NCBI GenBank assembly: GCA_017635395.1 | Contig: JAGBLN010000015.1 | Location: forward strand, 1 to 64,000 | Length of the DNA: 64,000 nucleotides | Direction: 5' to 3' | Source: Lachnospiraceae bacterium | GTDB lineage: Bacteria; Bacillota; Clostridia; Lachnospirales; Lachnospiraceae | Shown here: positions 28,901 through 35,966 of the stretch, one piece after another | How the letters are laid out: every line of letters starts with the position of its first letter | Numbering within the stretch: the stretch's first letter is position 1 | Position numbers and translations under genes: made by a program | The notes under the pieces: generated by a model | Told to the model about the DNA's origin: nothing | The model's database searches: none | The model's input: the letters and a program-made list of their open reading frames with translations, nothing else

Positions 28901-29029
28901 GTAGTACCGGCATCTCCGACGCAGGATGTTCCAGCCTCGGATTACTTGTATGATGCTCAAGGCAACCCGCAGATGCGAATACTCTATGATTCCAAGGGAA
29001 ATCCTGTGTATGTGCCTTTACAGAAATAG
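25901..29029 (+). CDS. Membrane-anchored glycoside hydrolase family 9 cellulase
   Basis: This 1042-residue protein has, in order: a long signal peptide (cleavage likely after VHA, about residue 40); a CBM4/9-like beta-sandwich (41 to about 215); a cellulase N-terminal Ig-like domain (about 225-315); and the GH9 catalytic domain (about 320-825). Catalytic residues are Asp388 and Asp391 in GGWYDAGDHGKYV and the proton donor Glu793 in AYSTNECTINW. The substrate-binding motif YPHHRYW is present. A Ser/Gly/Asn linker, a transmembrane helix (about 878-903) and a cytoplasmic tail of about 135 Pro/Gln-rich residues follow. So the enzyme stays on the cell surface, cutting beta-1,4-glucan close to uptake systems. 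Confidence 0.94.
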   Translation: MRNKKFIGKFLSIFMTAVMTAGAVAGGVGTGLYRPVYVHAGEQLGETDFDDGKGLPWHIVESATGEMDFEIEDGVYRITIINPGGASNGGEDRWDCQFRHRGLTIKAGHTYKVHYEIKASNAGKYYTKIGNLAGDVEIWHNMSNGSDLGSTWDPIPYDTAGQWKVVELEFTAGQDMEVAEWAFHLGGDGQYTSGVCFPAGTVIEFDNMSLYDETSDENDYIEETPWVRSDILTNQVTYFTGMDKKATLLSASKSAVKFSVVDSDGKEVWSGKSVPMGHDEDSNDDVHLLDFSDFNEKGRFTLKTDDGAVSREFAIGDSDTYSALLYDSLNYFYQNRSGIAIESQYITSGDANGLARAAGHPSDNAQIRTSFTDTATSGSQDVTGGWYDAGDHGKYVVNGGISLWVLQNQYETAVNTGMEAAYADGTMNIPENNNTYPDLLDEARWEMDWLQTMIVQDGEYKDMVYHKVHDDKWTGLGIAPADDTKERVIFPPTTAATLNVAACAAQAGRLWKGIDDAYAQQCIDVAERTYAAAKAHPDMYAPIGNLDGGGAYGDDEVSDEFYWAAAELYITTGDSAYYDDMKASKFFLDLPTAMGGGESVDTYGSFDWGHTAALGTLSVVLNKDAVSSADFDKAKAAVLKAADTYCAKEDEQGYGLPYAQSTLSNTDSSKGYIWGSNSVVADNAIVISYAYILSEDAKYLNGAISAMDYLLGRNANDYSYVTGYGTHTAMYPHHRYWAHLIDESFPLAPNGVLVGGPNCGMEDPWVRGSGWKKGTIPAAKCYMDHIEAYSTNECTINWNAPLAWLTGFVTGNTDDGIILGAVNLSPAADPSSVNKENAAAGQNADMGSVAADNGNGNASSDSGNGTDGGSTKEKNGMPSWLIVLIIMAVVAVLISIEIFVYKLIQVKKGQNYVTLTEKEKEKAAQVRNDTHQNGGDEPLPVEEPRGDDGLADLPPFTLSMDTVEETQVQELQPVYEQPQSVKQETPVSAMQPESAQVQTPVVPASPTQDVPASDYLYDAQGNPQMRILYDSKGNPVYVPLQK

Positions 29030-29078
29030 GAGACGGGACAGGAACAGCAAGCCACTGATGGCAGACGCCCCTCAATTA

Positions 29079-29087
29079 TGGTATAAT
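29079..29087 (+). promoter_or_regulatory. Extended -10 of the JetD-like operon promoter
   Basis: TG-G-TATAAT at 29079-29087, 40 bases before the gene start. The -35 is not a good match, as expected for extended -10 promoters. Confidence 0.6.
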
Positions 29088-29127
29088 TTCACCATTAAGT
29101 AAGTACAACAGGTAGGTAGTAGGATAA

Positions 29128-30636
29128 ATGTTATTTGGTAAAAACGGTAAACCGTCTGCTGAAAAGCTGGCAGCAGCTGCGGCAGAGGTTTACGGAGATG
29201 CAAACAAAAATAAAGATGAAAAGTCTGCTGAAGAGCCTTCAAAAGACTCTTCGGTTTCCGATGCTGAGCTGAAGGATTCTGCTACTGAAATAGAGCTGTC
29301 TGAGTCTCAGGAGCCTGATGCCGCAGATGAAGAAGAAACTGTTGAATACGGCACCTATGAACGTTATATTGCTGAAGAACTCCTGATAAAGTACGAAAAC
29401 AGCAAGGCATATCGTGAAGGCAGCAGCAGCCGGAAGATCGCAGTCAGGGTTGACCAGCTCATAGAGATAGAAGACGATCTGGAGAACGAGGACGAAAAGA
29501 AGAAGTTTTCCGAAGAAATTGCGTCCCTCAAGGAAATGGGTGTTGTTGACTATTCCTGTGATAAAGATGACGAGACGGCAATAGACAGGATATGGCTGGT
29601 TATAGAAGAGTCTGCAATAAAGACTGCCTACAAGGTGGCAGGCCGCAGGCCAAAGATAGAGATCGTAAATGATTTTCTCAGGGATATCGACAAGACGGTT
29701 CAGTCTATGCTTCCGGGCAGCAATTATGCTGAATTTCTTAAGGCTGAAAAGAAAAGGGTGGCCGAAAAGAAAGACTTTACCCGGTATTTCTTTGATGATT
29801 CAGTAAAAAATGCAGGCCTTCTCAGGTTCCTTCTTTTCCTTGATGCAAATGAGGAAAACATGACGGAGCAGATGGAAAGAGTGCTCAGCAAAAGGCTTTT
29901 TGCCGACAGCAAGTATTTTGAGCGCGAGCTTCGAGGCAAGGCAATATCCATACTTCAGACTATAAAGAAGGAATATGAAGAAGGCGGTGCTCAGAATGGC
30001 AGCACTTCTATTTCTGCTGAAGAGGGTGACAGGCTTTTGGCAGAAAAGGGCATAGTGCGTTATCCCGAGATATTTGAGTTTGCAGGCGAGGTTTCCGTTA
30101 TGTTTGATGACGGCCATTCGGCTGATTTCAGCACCCTGACATATGGCGCATGCATTAGTGCGCTGATGGCTGCAAGAGTTATGTCAGTGACATTCAGGAA
30201 TGTTAACAGGATGCTGTTCATTGAGAATAAGGCTGTCTATATGCACTATCTCATGAACCAGAGGAAGGCCGGGGATCTTGTTCTTTTCCACGGTGGTTTT
30301 GTAAGTCCTGCCAAGTCAGGCTGGTTTAAATGTATCACAGGTGAAGCTGAGCGTAATGATGTTCCCACATTTTTCTGGGGGGATATAGATTTTGCCGGTT
30401 TTAGAAAGTTTGTTAAGATCAAGAAGGAATTCTGTCCGAGGCTTAAGCCTTATGAAATGGATTCGGGGACACTTAGGCTTTATGCAAAATATACTGCACC
30501 TTTGGATGATGAATCAGAGTGCAGACAGCTGGATGCTCTGTTCAGGGACAAGGATTATGACATTTTTTATCCCGTTATCAGATACATGCTGGAAAACAAA
30601 GTAACTCTTGAGCAGGAGAGTATTCCTGTTGACTGA
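29128..30636 (+). CDS. JetD-like protein (DUF2220 Toprim-type nuclease domain), standalone
   Basis: This 502-residue protein has an acidic, disordered N-terminus (about residues 1-75), a winged-helix-like middle (about 85-290), and a C-terminal region (about 320-500) that looks like the DUF2220 domain of JetD, the DNA-cleaving subunit of Wadjet plasmid-defence systems. Key parts: VRNVNRMLFIENKAVY-like region (Glu in FIENKA), LVLFHGG, and FFWGDIDFAGFRKF with Asp419 and Asp421. These acidic groups form the Toprim metal site. JetA, JetB and JetC (condensin parts) are not encoded nearby. The gene starts a unit with a patatin (18-bp gap) and hypF. Its role on its own is unknown. Confidence 0.75.
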   Translation: MLFGKNGKPSAEKLAAAAAEVYGDANKNKDEKSAEEPSKDSSVSDAELKDSATEIELSESQEPDAADEEETVEYGTYERYIAEELLIKYENSKAYREGSSSRKIAVRVDQLIEIEDDLENEDEKKKFSEEIASLKEMGVVDYSCDKDDETAIDRIWLVIEESAIKTAYKVAGRRPKIEIVNDFLRDIDKTVQSMLPGSNYAEFLKAEKKRVAEKKDFTRYFFDDSVKNAGLLRFLLFLDANEENMTEQMERVLSKRLFADSKYFERELRGKAISILQTIKKEYEEGGAQNGSTSISAEEGDRLLAEKGIVRYPEIFEFAGEVSVMFDDGHSADFSTLTYGACISALMAARVMSVTFRNVNRMLFIENKAVYMHYLMNQRKAGDLVLFHGGFVSPAKSGWFKCITGEAERNDVPTFFWGDIDFAGFRKFVKIKKEFCPRLKPYEMDSGTLRLYAKYTAPLDDESECRQLDALFRDKDYDIFYPVIRYMLENKVTLEQESIPVD

Positions 30637-30654
30637 TGTGCCGGAGGAAGTGAC

Positions 30655-31506
30655 ATGAAAAAGGGAATAGTACTTGAAGGCGGAGCTATGCGTGGGATGT
30701 TTACGGCAGGCATTCTGGATGTCTTCATGGAAAATAATATAGAGTTTGACGGTGCGGTAGGCGTGTCTGCAGGAATGACCTTTGGATGCAACCTGAAGTC
30801 AAAGCAGATAGGCCGTGCCATCAGGTATAACCTTAAGTACGCAAATGATCCGCGTTACGGAACTTTTAAGTCCTGGCTTAAGACCGGAAATATTTACGAG
30901 GCGGATTTCTGCTACAACCAGCTTCCTTTTGAATTGGACAAGTTTGATACGGAGACCTTCAGGAAAAATCCCATGGAGTTTTACTGCGTGGTGACTGACG
31001 CCATGTCGGGAGAGCCCGTGTACCATAAATGTACGAATGGACTGAAGAAAGATATGGCATATATCCGTGCCTCGGCCAGCATTCCCCTTGTCTCAAAGAT
31101 GGTTAAGATAGGCAACGGTTACTATTGTGACGGCGGTGCGGCAGATTCCATTCCGCTTAAATTCATGGAAGGAAAAGGCTACGATAAAAATGTAGTTGTC
31201 CTTACCAGGGACAGATCATACAGAAAGAAACCCGGCAAGATGGATGCCATGTACAATGTGCTTCTGTGCAATTATCCGGGAGCGGCAAAAACTCTTATAA
31301 ACCGTGCTGATATGTACAACAAGCAGAGAGAGTATGTGGAGGCGAAGGAGGCTGCCGGAGAGATTTTTGTTTTCTATCCCCCGGAGGAAATTACCATTAG
31401 CCGCACGGAACACGATCCTGCAAAGCTTCAGCAGGTATATGATATGGGACGTGACGAGGCAACGAAGAAACTGGATGAGCTTAAGGAGTTCCTGAAGGAA
31501 AAATAA
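30655..31506 (+). CDS. Patatin-like phospholipase
   Basis: This 283-residue protein has the patatin catalytic parts: the glycine-rich oxyanion loop LEGGAMRGMFTAG (7-19), the nucleophile elbow GVSAG (Ser38) and the DGG catalytic aspartate (Asp159). It matches the short bacterial RssA/YjjU-type patatins, cytoplasmic lipid acyl hydrolases. ATG 30655 follows CCGGAGGAAG. It lies 18 bp after the JetD-like gene and 4 bp before hypF, in one transcription unit. Patatins also serve as effectors in some defence systems, but this subtype is often housekeeping. Confidence 0.9.
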   Translation: MKKGIVLEGGAMRGMFTAGILDVFMENNIEFDGAVGVSAGMTFGCNLKSKQIGRAIRYNLKYANDPRYGTFKSWLKTGNIYEADFCYNQLPFELDKFDTETFRKNPMEFYCVVTDAMSGEPVYHKCTNGLKKDMAYIRASASIPLVSKMVKIGNGYYCDGGAADSIPLKFMEGKGYDKNVVVLTRDRSYRKKPGKMDAMYNVLLCNYPGAAKTLINRADMYNKQREYVEAKEAAGEIFVFYPPEEITISRTEHDPAKLQQVYDMGRDEATKKLDELKEFLKEK

Positions 31507-31510
31507 AGTA

Positions 31511-34126
31511 ATGATAAAAAGATACAGGATATACGGTATCGTACAGGGCGTGGGCTTCAGGCCCTTCATAAAGAGACTGGCAGACAGTTATGAGATAAAA
31601 GGGATCGTATGCAACTACGGTCCCTTTGTTGAAGTGGTGGCAAAGGGGGATGAGGAAACTCTGGCAGCTTTCAGGCAGGCTGTGGTCTCGGAGGCACCTG
31701 AGCGTGCTGCAATCATTAAAGTAGAAGAGTTTGAGATAGAAAATGATATTACTGAATATGAGAATTCTGCTTGCCTTTCCTCATGTTACAGCGAAATGGA
31801 TAGTAATGGATCCTCCTGCGAAAGCATAAACTTTGCAGAGTTCACCATAGTTGAAAGCAGTGAAACAGAGGGGGAGATTTTTATTCCCCCTGACCTTGCT
31901 ATATGTGATGAGTGTAAAAAAGAACTCCTGGATCCTGCTGACAGGCGTTTTCATCATCCTTTTATCAACTGCACACAGTGTGGACCCAGGCTTACCATAA
32001 TCGAAAACCTTCCTTATGACAGGGAACGGACGGGAATGAAGATGTTCCCTATGTGCAAAAAATGCGAGGCTGAATACACTGACAAGGCTTCCAGGCGGAT
32101 GGATGCACAGCCGGTATGCTGCAACGAGTGCGGTCCGGAGTACTATATGCTCTATGAAAAAAGTACAGACAGCGAGTCCGGTCAGGAGCAATTGCCCAGG
32201 GGTGATGAAGCCCTGCAAATGATTGCCGGAATACTTAAATCCGGCGGAGTGGCAGCAGTAAAGGGCATCGGAGGCTTCCATCTGGCTTGTAACGCAAAAG
32301 ACAATGATGCTGTAATGACCCTGCGCAGCAGGAAGAAACGTCCGGTCAAGCCCTTGGCAGTGATGATGAGAGACATTGAGACTGTAAAGAAGTACTGCAT
32401 TTTGTCTTCTGCACAGGAAAGCGAGCTTAAAAGTCCCGCCGCACCTATTGTTCTGCTTGAGAAAAAAAAGGATGGCGGATCATTGGCTGAAGATGTAGCC
32501 CCGGGAAATCCTGCACTGGGAGTAATGCTTCCCTATGCACCTGTCCAGATACTTTTATTTGAGTATTCGGGACTGGAAGCCATGGTCATGACCAGCGGAA
32601 ACATAAGCGGTTCACCCATATGTTCAACGGATGAGGAAGTACTTGGTGTACTGAGTGGATTTACAGACGGCATTCTTTCTAACAGCAGGCCGATACTGAC
32701 GCGGGCTGATGATTCGGTAATGGATTTTCTTGATGGAATGCCGTATATGATAAGACGTTCGCGCGGGTTTGCGCCGCTGCCGGTGAGGGTGGAACTGGGG
32801 ACAGATGATATAGATAATGCGGCTGGTTATTATAATGGTCAGGCCGATATTTCTGTAGTAGCTAAAAGTGATAGTAATAAAAATATAGGAACAGAAGATG
32901 ACAAGAGGATAAAGAATAGAAAGACAGTGCTTGCTATCGGCGGTGAGCTGAAAAATACTTTCTGCATAGGTGTTGGCAATCTGTTTTATCCGTCGTCCTT
33001 TATTGGGGATTTAAGTGATATCAGGGCGTCAGAAGTCCTTGAAGAGACTGTATACAGATTTGAAGATATGCTTCAGATACCGGAACGAAGGCCTGATGTC
33101 ATTGTGTGTGACCTCCATCCTGATTATCAGTCTGTACGGCTCGCAGAAAAACTGGCGGCACAGAGCGGAGCAAAACTGGTAAAATTGCAGCATCATTATG
33201 CGCATGTACTTTCCTGCATGGCAGAAAATGATTATATGAATAGGACGATAGGAATCTCTTTCGATGGAACAGGCTTCGGTGAAGATGGCAGCATATGGGG
33301 CGGAGAGATAATGGTATGTGATGCAAGGGGATTTGAAAGGAAATCCCACATCACGCCTTTTATGCACATAGGAGGAGATACTGCGTCTAAGGAAGGCTGG
33401 CGCATAGCCGTATCGATGCTCCGGGACATATGTGTGCATGACACGGAAATGGAACCGTATGACGACAGCGTGAAGCGTATATTTGAGACATATGTGGAAT
33501 CAGGCGTTCTATCTGCGAATGAACTGGCGATGCAGATACAGATGGTGAAAAAAGGCATAGGCGCAGTAATATCAACCAGCGCCGGTCGTCTCTTTGATGC
33601 AGTAAGCGCAGTGCTTGGCATATGCTGCAAGTCATCTTTTGAGGGAGAGGCTGCCATGGCCCTTGAATTTGCGGCAGAAAGATATGCGGATAGGGATAAG
33701 GTGCTTAGTGAGTATACAGGATTTAAGGAAAAATATAGTCCCGTAAACCGTTCGTTTAATACTGAGTCGCTGTTAACAAAAGATAAAGCGTCAAGCCTCT
33801 CAGCCGGAAATATACATACCGCGTGGATTTTTGAGAACATCTGCAAAGGATTGCTGGACGGTTTGTCAGCAGACATGCTTGCATATGCCTTTCATGACAT
33901 GCTGGCCGAAGAGACTGCAAAAGTGACCTCTGCTATTTCAGACGGGAGCGCCATAAGCACCGCTGCATTAAGCGGCGGCTGTTTCCAAAACCGTCTTTTT
34001 ACTAAATTGCTTAAGGAAAAGCTTGAAGGAAATGGCATGGATGTCCTTATGCACAGCATGATCCCGGCTAATGACGGCGGACTGGCGCTGGGACAGGCTG
34101 TGGCAGGAATGATGCTGGATAAATAA
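31511..34126 (+). CDS. hypF: Carbamoyltransferase HypF (hydrogenase maturation)
   Basis: This 871-residue protein makes the cyanide ligands of [NiFe]-hydrogenase from carbamoyl phosphate, together with HypE. Domains: acylphosphatase (IYGIVQGVGFRPFIKRLA near the N-terminus); two zinc-finger pairs (CDECKKE ... CTQCGPR, CKKCEAE ... CNECGPEY, about 134-215); a YrdC-like nucleotide-binding domain (GIGGFHLACNA ... LRSRKKRPVKPLAVM); and a Kae1-like domain (about 470-865) with HHYAHVLSCMAEN, GISFDGTGFGEDGSIWGGE and SGGCFQN. The other hyp genes and hydrogenase structural genes are not in this window. An insertion of about 25 residues (Ser/Cys/Asn-rich, about 80-110) after the acylphosphatase core is unusual. 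Length is above the usual 750-780. Confidence 0.95.
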   Translation: MIKRYRIYGIVQGVGFRPFIKRLADSYEIKGIVCNYGPFVEVVAKGDEETLAAFRQAVVSEAPERAAIIKVEEFEIENDITEYENSACLSSCYSEMDSNGSSCESINFAEFTIVESSETEGEIFIPPDLAICDECKKELLDPADRRFHHPFINCTQCGPRLTIIENLPYDRERTGMKMFPMCKKCEAEYTDKASRRMDAQPVCCNECGPEYYMLYEKSTDSESGQEQLPRGDEALQMIAGILKSGGVAAVKGIGGFHLACNAKDNDAVMTLRSRKKRPVKPLAVMMRDIETVKKYCILSSAQESELKSPAAPIVLLEKKKDGGSLAEDVAPGNPALGVMLPYAPVQILLFEYSGLEAMVMTSGNISGSPICSTDEEVLGVLSGFTDGILSNSRPILTRADDSVMDFLDGMPYMIRRSRGFAPLPVRVELGTDDIDNAAGYYNGQADISVVAKSDSNKNIGTEDDKRIKNRKTVLAIGGELKNTFCIGVGNLFYPSSFIGDLSDIRASEVLEETVYRFEDMLQIPERRPDVIVCDLHPDYQSVRLAEKLAAQSGAKLVKLQHHYAHVLSCMAENDYMNRTIGISFDGTGFGEDGSIWGGEIMVCDARGFERKSHITPFMHIGGDTASKEGWRIAVSMLRDICVHDTEMEPYDDSVKRIFETYVESGVLSANELAMQIQMVKKGIGAVISTSAGRLFDAVSAVLGICCKSSFEGEAAMALEFAAERYADRDKVLSEYTGFKEKYSPVNRSFNTESLLTKDKASSLSAGNIHTAWIFENICKGLLDGLSADMLAYAFHDMLAEETAKVTSAISDGSAISTAALSGGCFQNRLFTKLLKEKLEGNGMDVLMHSMIPANDGGLALGQAVAGMMLDK

Positions 34127-34161
34127 GCGTGAGAATCAGAATACACAAGGGAGGAATTCTG

Positions 34162-34359
34162 ATGGCCGGCAATAGCGCATTAATGAAAAATATGATTGTC
34201 ATCAGTTCCTGGTAATGCTAATATGATCACATTAAACGATTATCTGTTCTCCGGCGACACTGTACTGAATATACTTCTTCAGTATTCGGCTGATGGAGCA
34301 TACGGATTTTCTCACTTCCCAGTCCCAGAGGATCAAGGAATTGGCTTTCATTTTTTACA
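34162..34359 (+). pseudogene. Decayed N-terminal fragment of a RelA/SpoT-like or related gene
   Basis: A good ribosome binding site (AAGGGAGGA) precedes ATG 34162, but the frame stops after 17 codons at 34215. Another frame then reads MITLNDYLFSGDTVLNILLQYSAD (from 34223). After a shift, a third frame reads MEHTDFLTSQSQRIKEL (34291-34341) and stops. YLFSGDTVL...YS.DL and DFL.SQSQRI motifs recall, from memory, the N-terminal part of a clostridial GTP-pyrophosphokinase-like family. Deletions and frameshifts are evident. The identity is tentative; the decay itself is seen directly. Confidence 0.55.
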
Positions 34360-34557
34360 TATGAACAGCCGGAAGAGATAATCTCGCTTGTGAATTCGTT
34401 TCCTGAATTTGCTGCTTTGTACAGGGATATCGCAGAGTTCAGAAGAAAACCGGAGGAGGTGATCGGCATGTTTTCCGAAACATTAAGGATAATGGAGCGT
34501 GATGCAGCTCTGGCGGAGCTTGCCGAACTTAAAGCAAAACTTGCGGAAAAATCATGA
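34342..34557 (+). pseudogene. C-terminal fragment of an Rpn/PD-(D/E)XK transposase-like protein
   Basis: From 34342 an open frame without a proper start encodes about 71 residues and stops at 34555-34557. The pattern WLSFF...EEIISLVNSFPEF, LYRDIAEFRRKPEEVIGMFSE and a Glu/Lys/Leu-rich end matches the C-terminal tail of Rpn-family recombination-promoting nucleases common in Lachnospiraceae. The catalytic N-terminal domain is gone. It is joined to the preceding fragment, so a deletion fused remains of two genes. The end overlaps the stop of the minus-strand gene by a few bases. Confidence 0.6.
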
Positions 34558-35397
34558 GCTGGTATCGAATACAGTTAACTTTTCTTCAAAATCGGAAATA
34601 TCAGTCATGAATTGTTCCTGAAGCATGTCGGCTTCGGTCTTGTCTTCAAGCCATTCTCTATAGCGCATGCGCACTTCCAGCTTGTGCTCAGTACGTCTTT
34701 CCTCTGCACGGAGTTCCTCTGCTGAGGGAGAGCGAAGACTTTCTGCGGCTTTTCTTGAAGCAATGTATTTGCCGGGATGCAGTACCTGTTCGATATATGC
34801 CTGACTGCGAACCTGTGCGGGACTGCCGCTTGAAACGCTGCCGATACCGCTGCCGTGGTACGGGATTCCATCTGAGCCTGGCAGCATTCCTACACCGTCT
34901 ATCGAGAAGTTGGCCTCAGCCAGGGAAAAGATGCTTCCGGTCATATAATGGGTTCTGTTTTTGCCATCACAGTGCTTTAATGTATATCCCTTTGCCCCCT
35001 GCAGCTCACTGTCCATAAGGCCGAATACCTTTGCGCGGTAGGCTGGATTGGATGCCATTTTGTTTAGCTGTGACCTGTCGATATAAAGGTAGAAGCTTCC
35101 TGCAACCGGCTCTTCCGGTTCTCTGTCGGTGAATTTATATTTTGGGAAATAATCACTTATCATCTTTTTAAGCTCGTCGACACTGACGGCTTTATTCAGG
35201 TCTTTGACAGCAAAATCCGAACGGTAAAAAGCAGTGGCTCTGCTCTTGTATTCCCGAAATCCTTCACCCATATCTTCCAGATAATTATAGACTTTTTTCG
35301 GATCCCACTCAGGATGCGGAACAGCTTTTTGAACTGTGGTCTGTTTGCAGCTTGCACTTATTTCTATACTGTATTCGCTGTGTATCATTGTATTCAT
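34552..35397 (-). CDS. Conserved hypothetical protein beside the LytTR system
   Basis: This 281-residue soluble protein has no signal peptide or helix. Visible parts: a polar start, EWDPKKVYNYLEDMGEGFREYKSRATAFYRSDF (read as two adjoining motifs, about 30-60), a central region with FSIDGVGMLPGSDGIPYHGSGIGSV, and a charged helical C-terminus (Glu/Arg-rich, about 230-280). AAAGGA precedes the start on the minus strand. It is divergent from the response regulator gene across a 569-bp gap. I cannot name the family; similar proteins exist beside flagellar-type hypothetical genes in this lineage, by recollection only. Confidence 0.55.
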   Translation of the reverse strand: MNTMIHSEYSIEISASCKQTTVQKAVPHPEWDPKKVYNYLEDMGEGFREYKSRATAFYRSDFAVKDLNKAVSVDELKKMISDYFPKYKFTDREPEEPVAGSFYLYIDRSQLNKMASNPAYRAKVFGLMDSELQGAKGYTLKHCDGKNRTHYMTGSIFSLAEANFSIDGVGMLPGSDGIPYHGSGIGSVSSGSPAQVRSQAYIEQVLHPGKYIASRKAAESLRSPSAEELRAEERRTEHKLEVRMRYREWLEDKTEADMLQEQFMTDISDFEEKLTVFDTSS

Positions 35398-35581
35398 ATA
35401 TCATACCGTCCTTTCTGAAAAATGATCATTTCGTACTGACAGATATTTCGACAGGGCTTTTGATAGTCAAAACCTGTATGTAATGAAAGGAACCTTAAAT
35501 GTACTGAATGTGCGTGTTTATCATAGTAAGCGCAATAAGCAACGGTGCTTATTATAGTGCATCGGGGGAGGTGCACAGTCA

Positions 35582-35648
35582 TTTCGCTACAATTTAAGGC
35601 CGTTTCATTACACAGGACTCTGTTTAATCCTTTATGTGTCGATATAAT
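35582..35648 (+). promoter_or_regulatory. LytTR-type direct-repeat operator and promoter of the rod-like RNA
   Basis: Direct repeats TTTCGCTAC (35582-35590) and TTTCATTAC (35603-35611) are 21 bp apart, two helical turns. Eight bases later comes CTGTTT (35620-35625), 17 bp, then a consensus TATAAT (35643-35648). The same arrangement lies before the FliD-like gene at 38083. Paired 9-bp direct repeats about 21 bp apart, just upstream of a poor -35, are the usual binding sites of LytTR regulators such as AgrA and ComE, and a LytTR regulator is encoded 320 bp downstream. Transcription should begin near 35655. Confidence 0.75.
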
Positions 35649-35658
35649 TTTTAGTAAT

Positions 35659-35917
35659 AACTTCCCACATATAGTCTGTGGAAAGAGAACGACGACTCGC
35701 ATATGCACCGGAACCGATGCAACGCCTCGGGAAACTAATTGCTAACAGCCCGTAGCTATCCGTTACATGCGAGCCGGCTAGGGGCATACCGTCTCGCAAC
35801 CCTGCACCGGATAACAACGGGCTGTAAGCACTGGATTTCCCCTCGGCTAACAACGCATCGTGATTGTTCCGGCGCAATTGCGAGTGTCGTTCTAAGTAGT
35901 TCAGTTAGTGGGAAGTT
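35659..35917 (+). ncRNA. Candidate rod-like structured RNA (long imperfect inverted repeat)
   Basis: The element folds on itself along nearly its whole length. Nested pairs: 35659-35668 with 35908-35917 (10 bp); 35687-35693 with 35886-35892 and 35695-35701 with 35879-35885 (one bulged G); 35704-35714 with 35866-35876 (10 of 11); 35715-35720 with 35855-35860; 35729-35734 with 35836-35841; 35741-35752 with 35818-35829 (11 of 12); 35757-35762 with 35808-35813; 35768-35773 with 35793-35798. The apical loop is 19 bases. That is about 69 base pairs. The predicted start site lies about 4 bases before it, and U-rich sequence follows the closing stem. No known RNA class recognised. A palindromic mobile repeat is the main alternative. 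Confidence 0.65.
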
Positions 35918-35966
35918 TTAATAATAATTGCAGAAATGTGGTTGAATATAAGTCCGGATAGAGAAA

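Larger units (their letters stand above)
35398..35966. other. 569-bp divergent region holding LytTR operator and rod-like element
   Basis: The left part (35398-35575) is AT-rich and holds the ribosome binding site of the minus-strand gene. The middle holds the LytTR-type promoter (35582-35648). The rest is mostly the 259-bp inverted-repeat element (35659-35917), more G+C-rich than its surroundings. The last 49 bases lead to the response regulator ATG at 35967. No protein-coding frame looks real here. Confidence 0.85.

Noticed and set aside
34162..34215. A 17-residue peptide gene with a strong ribosome binding site, possibly the signal of the AgrC-like kinase
   Set aside because: The surrounding frames read as remnants of larger genes; no AgrD-like or signal features are seen. 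It is kept as part of the pseudogene.
35659..35917. Integron attC site or a 6S RNA
   Set aside because: GCTAAC-like words occur, but no R box pairs or integrase are present; a rod shape recalls 6S RNA, yet no large central bubble is evident and the LytTR promoter context does not fit.
35545..35921. Three short open frames across the rod-like element, on both strands
   Set aside because: No ribosome binding sites, Cys/His/Arg-rich composition, and base pairing explains the sequence better.
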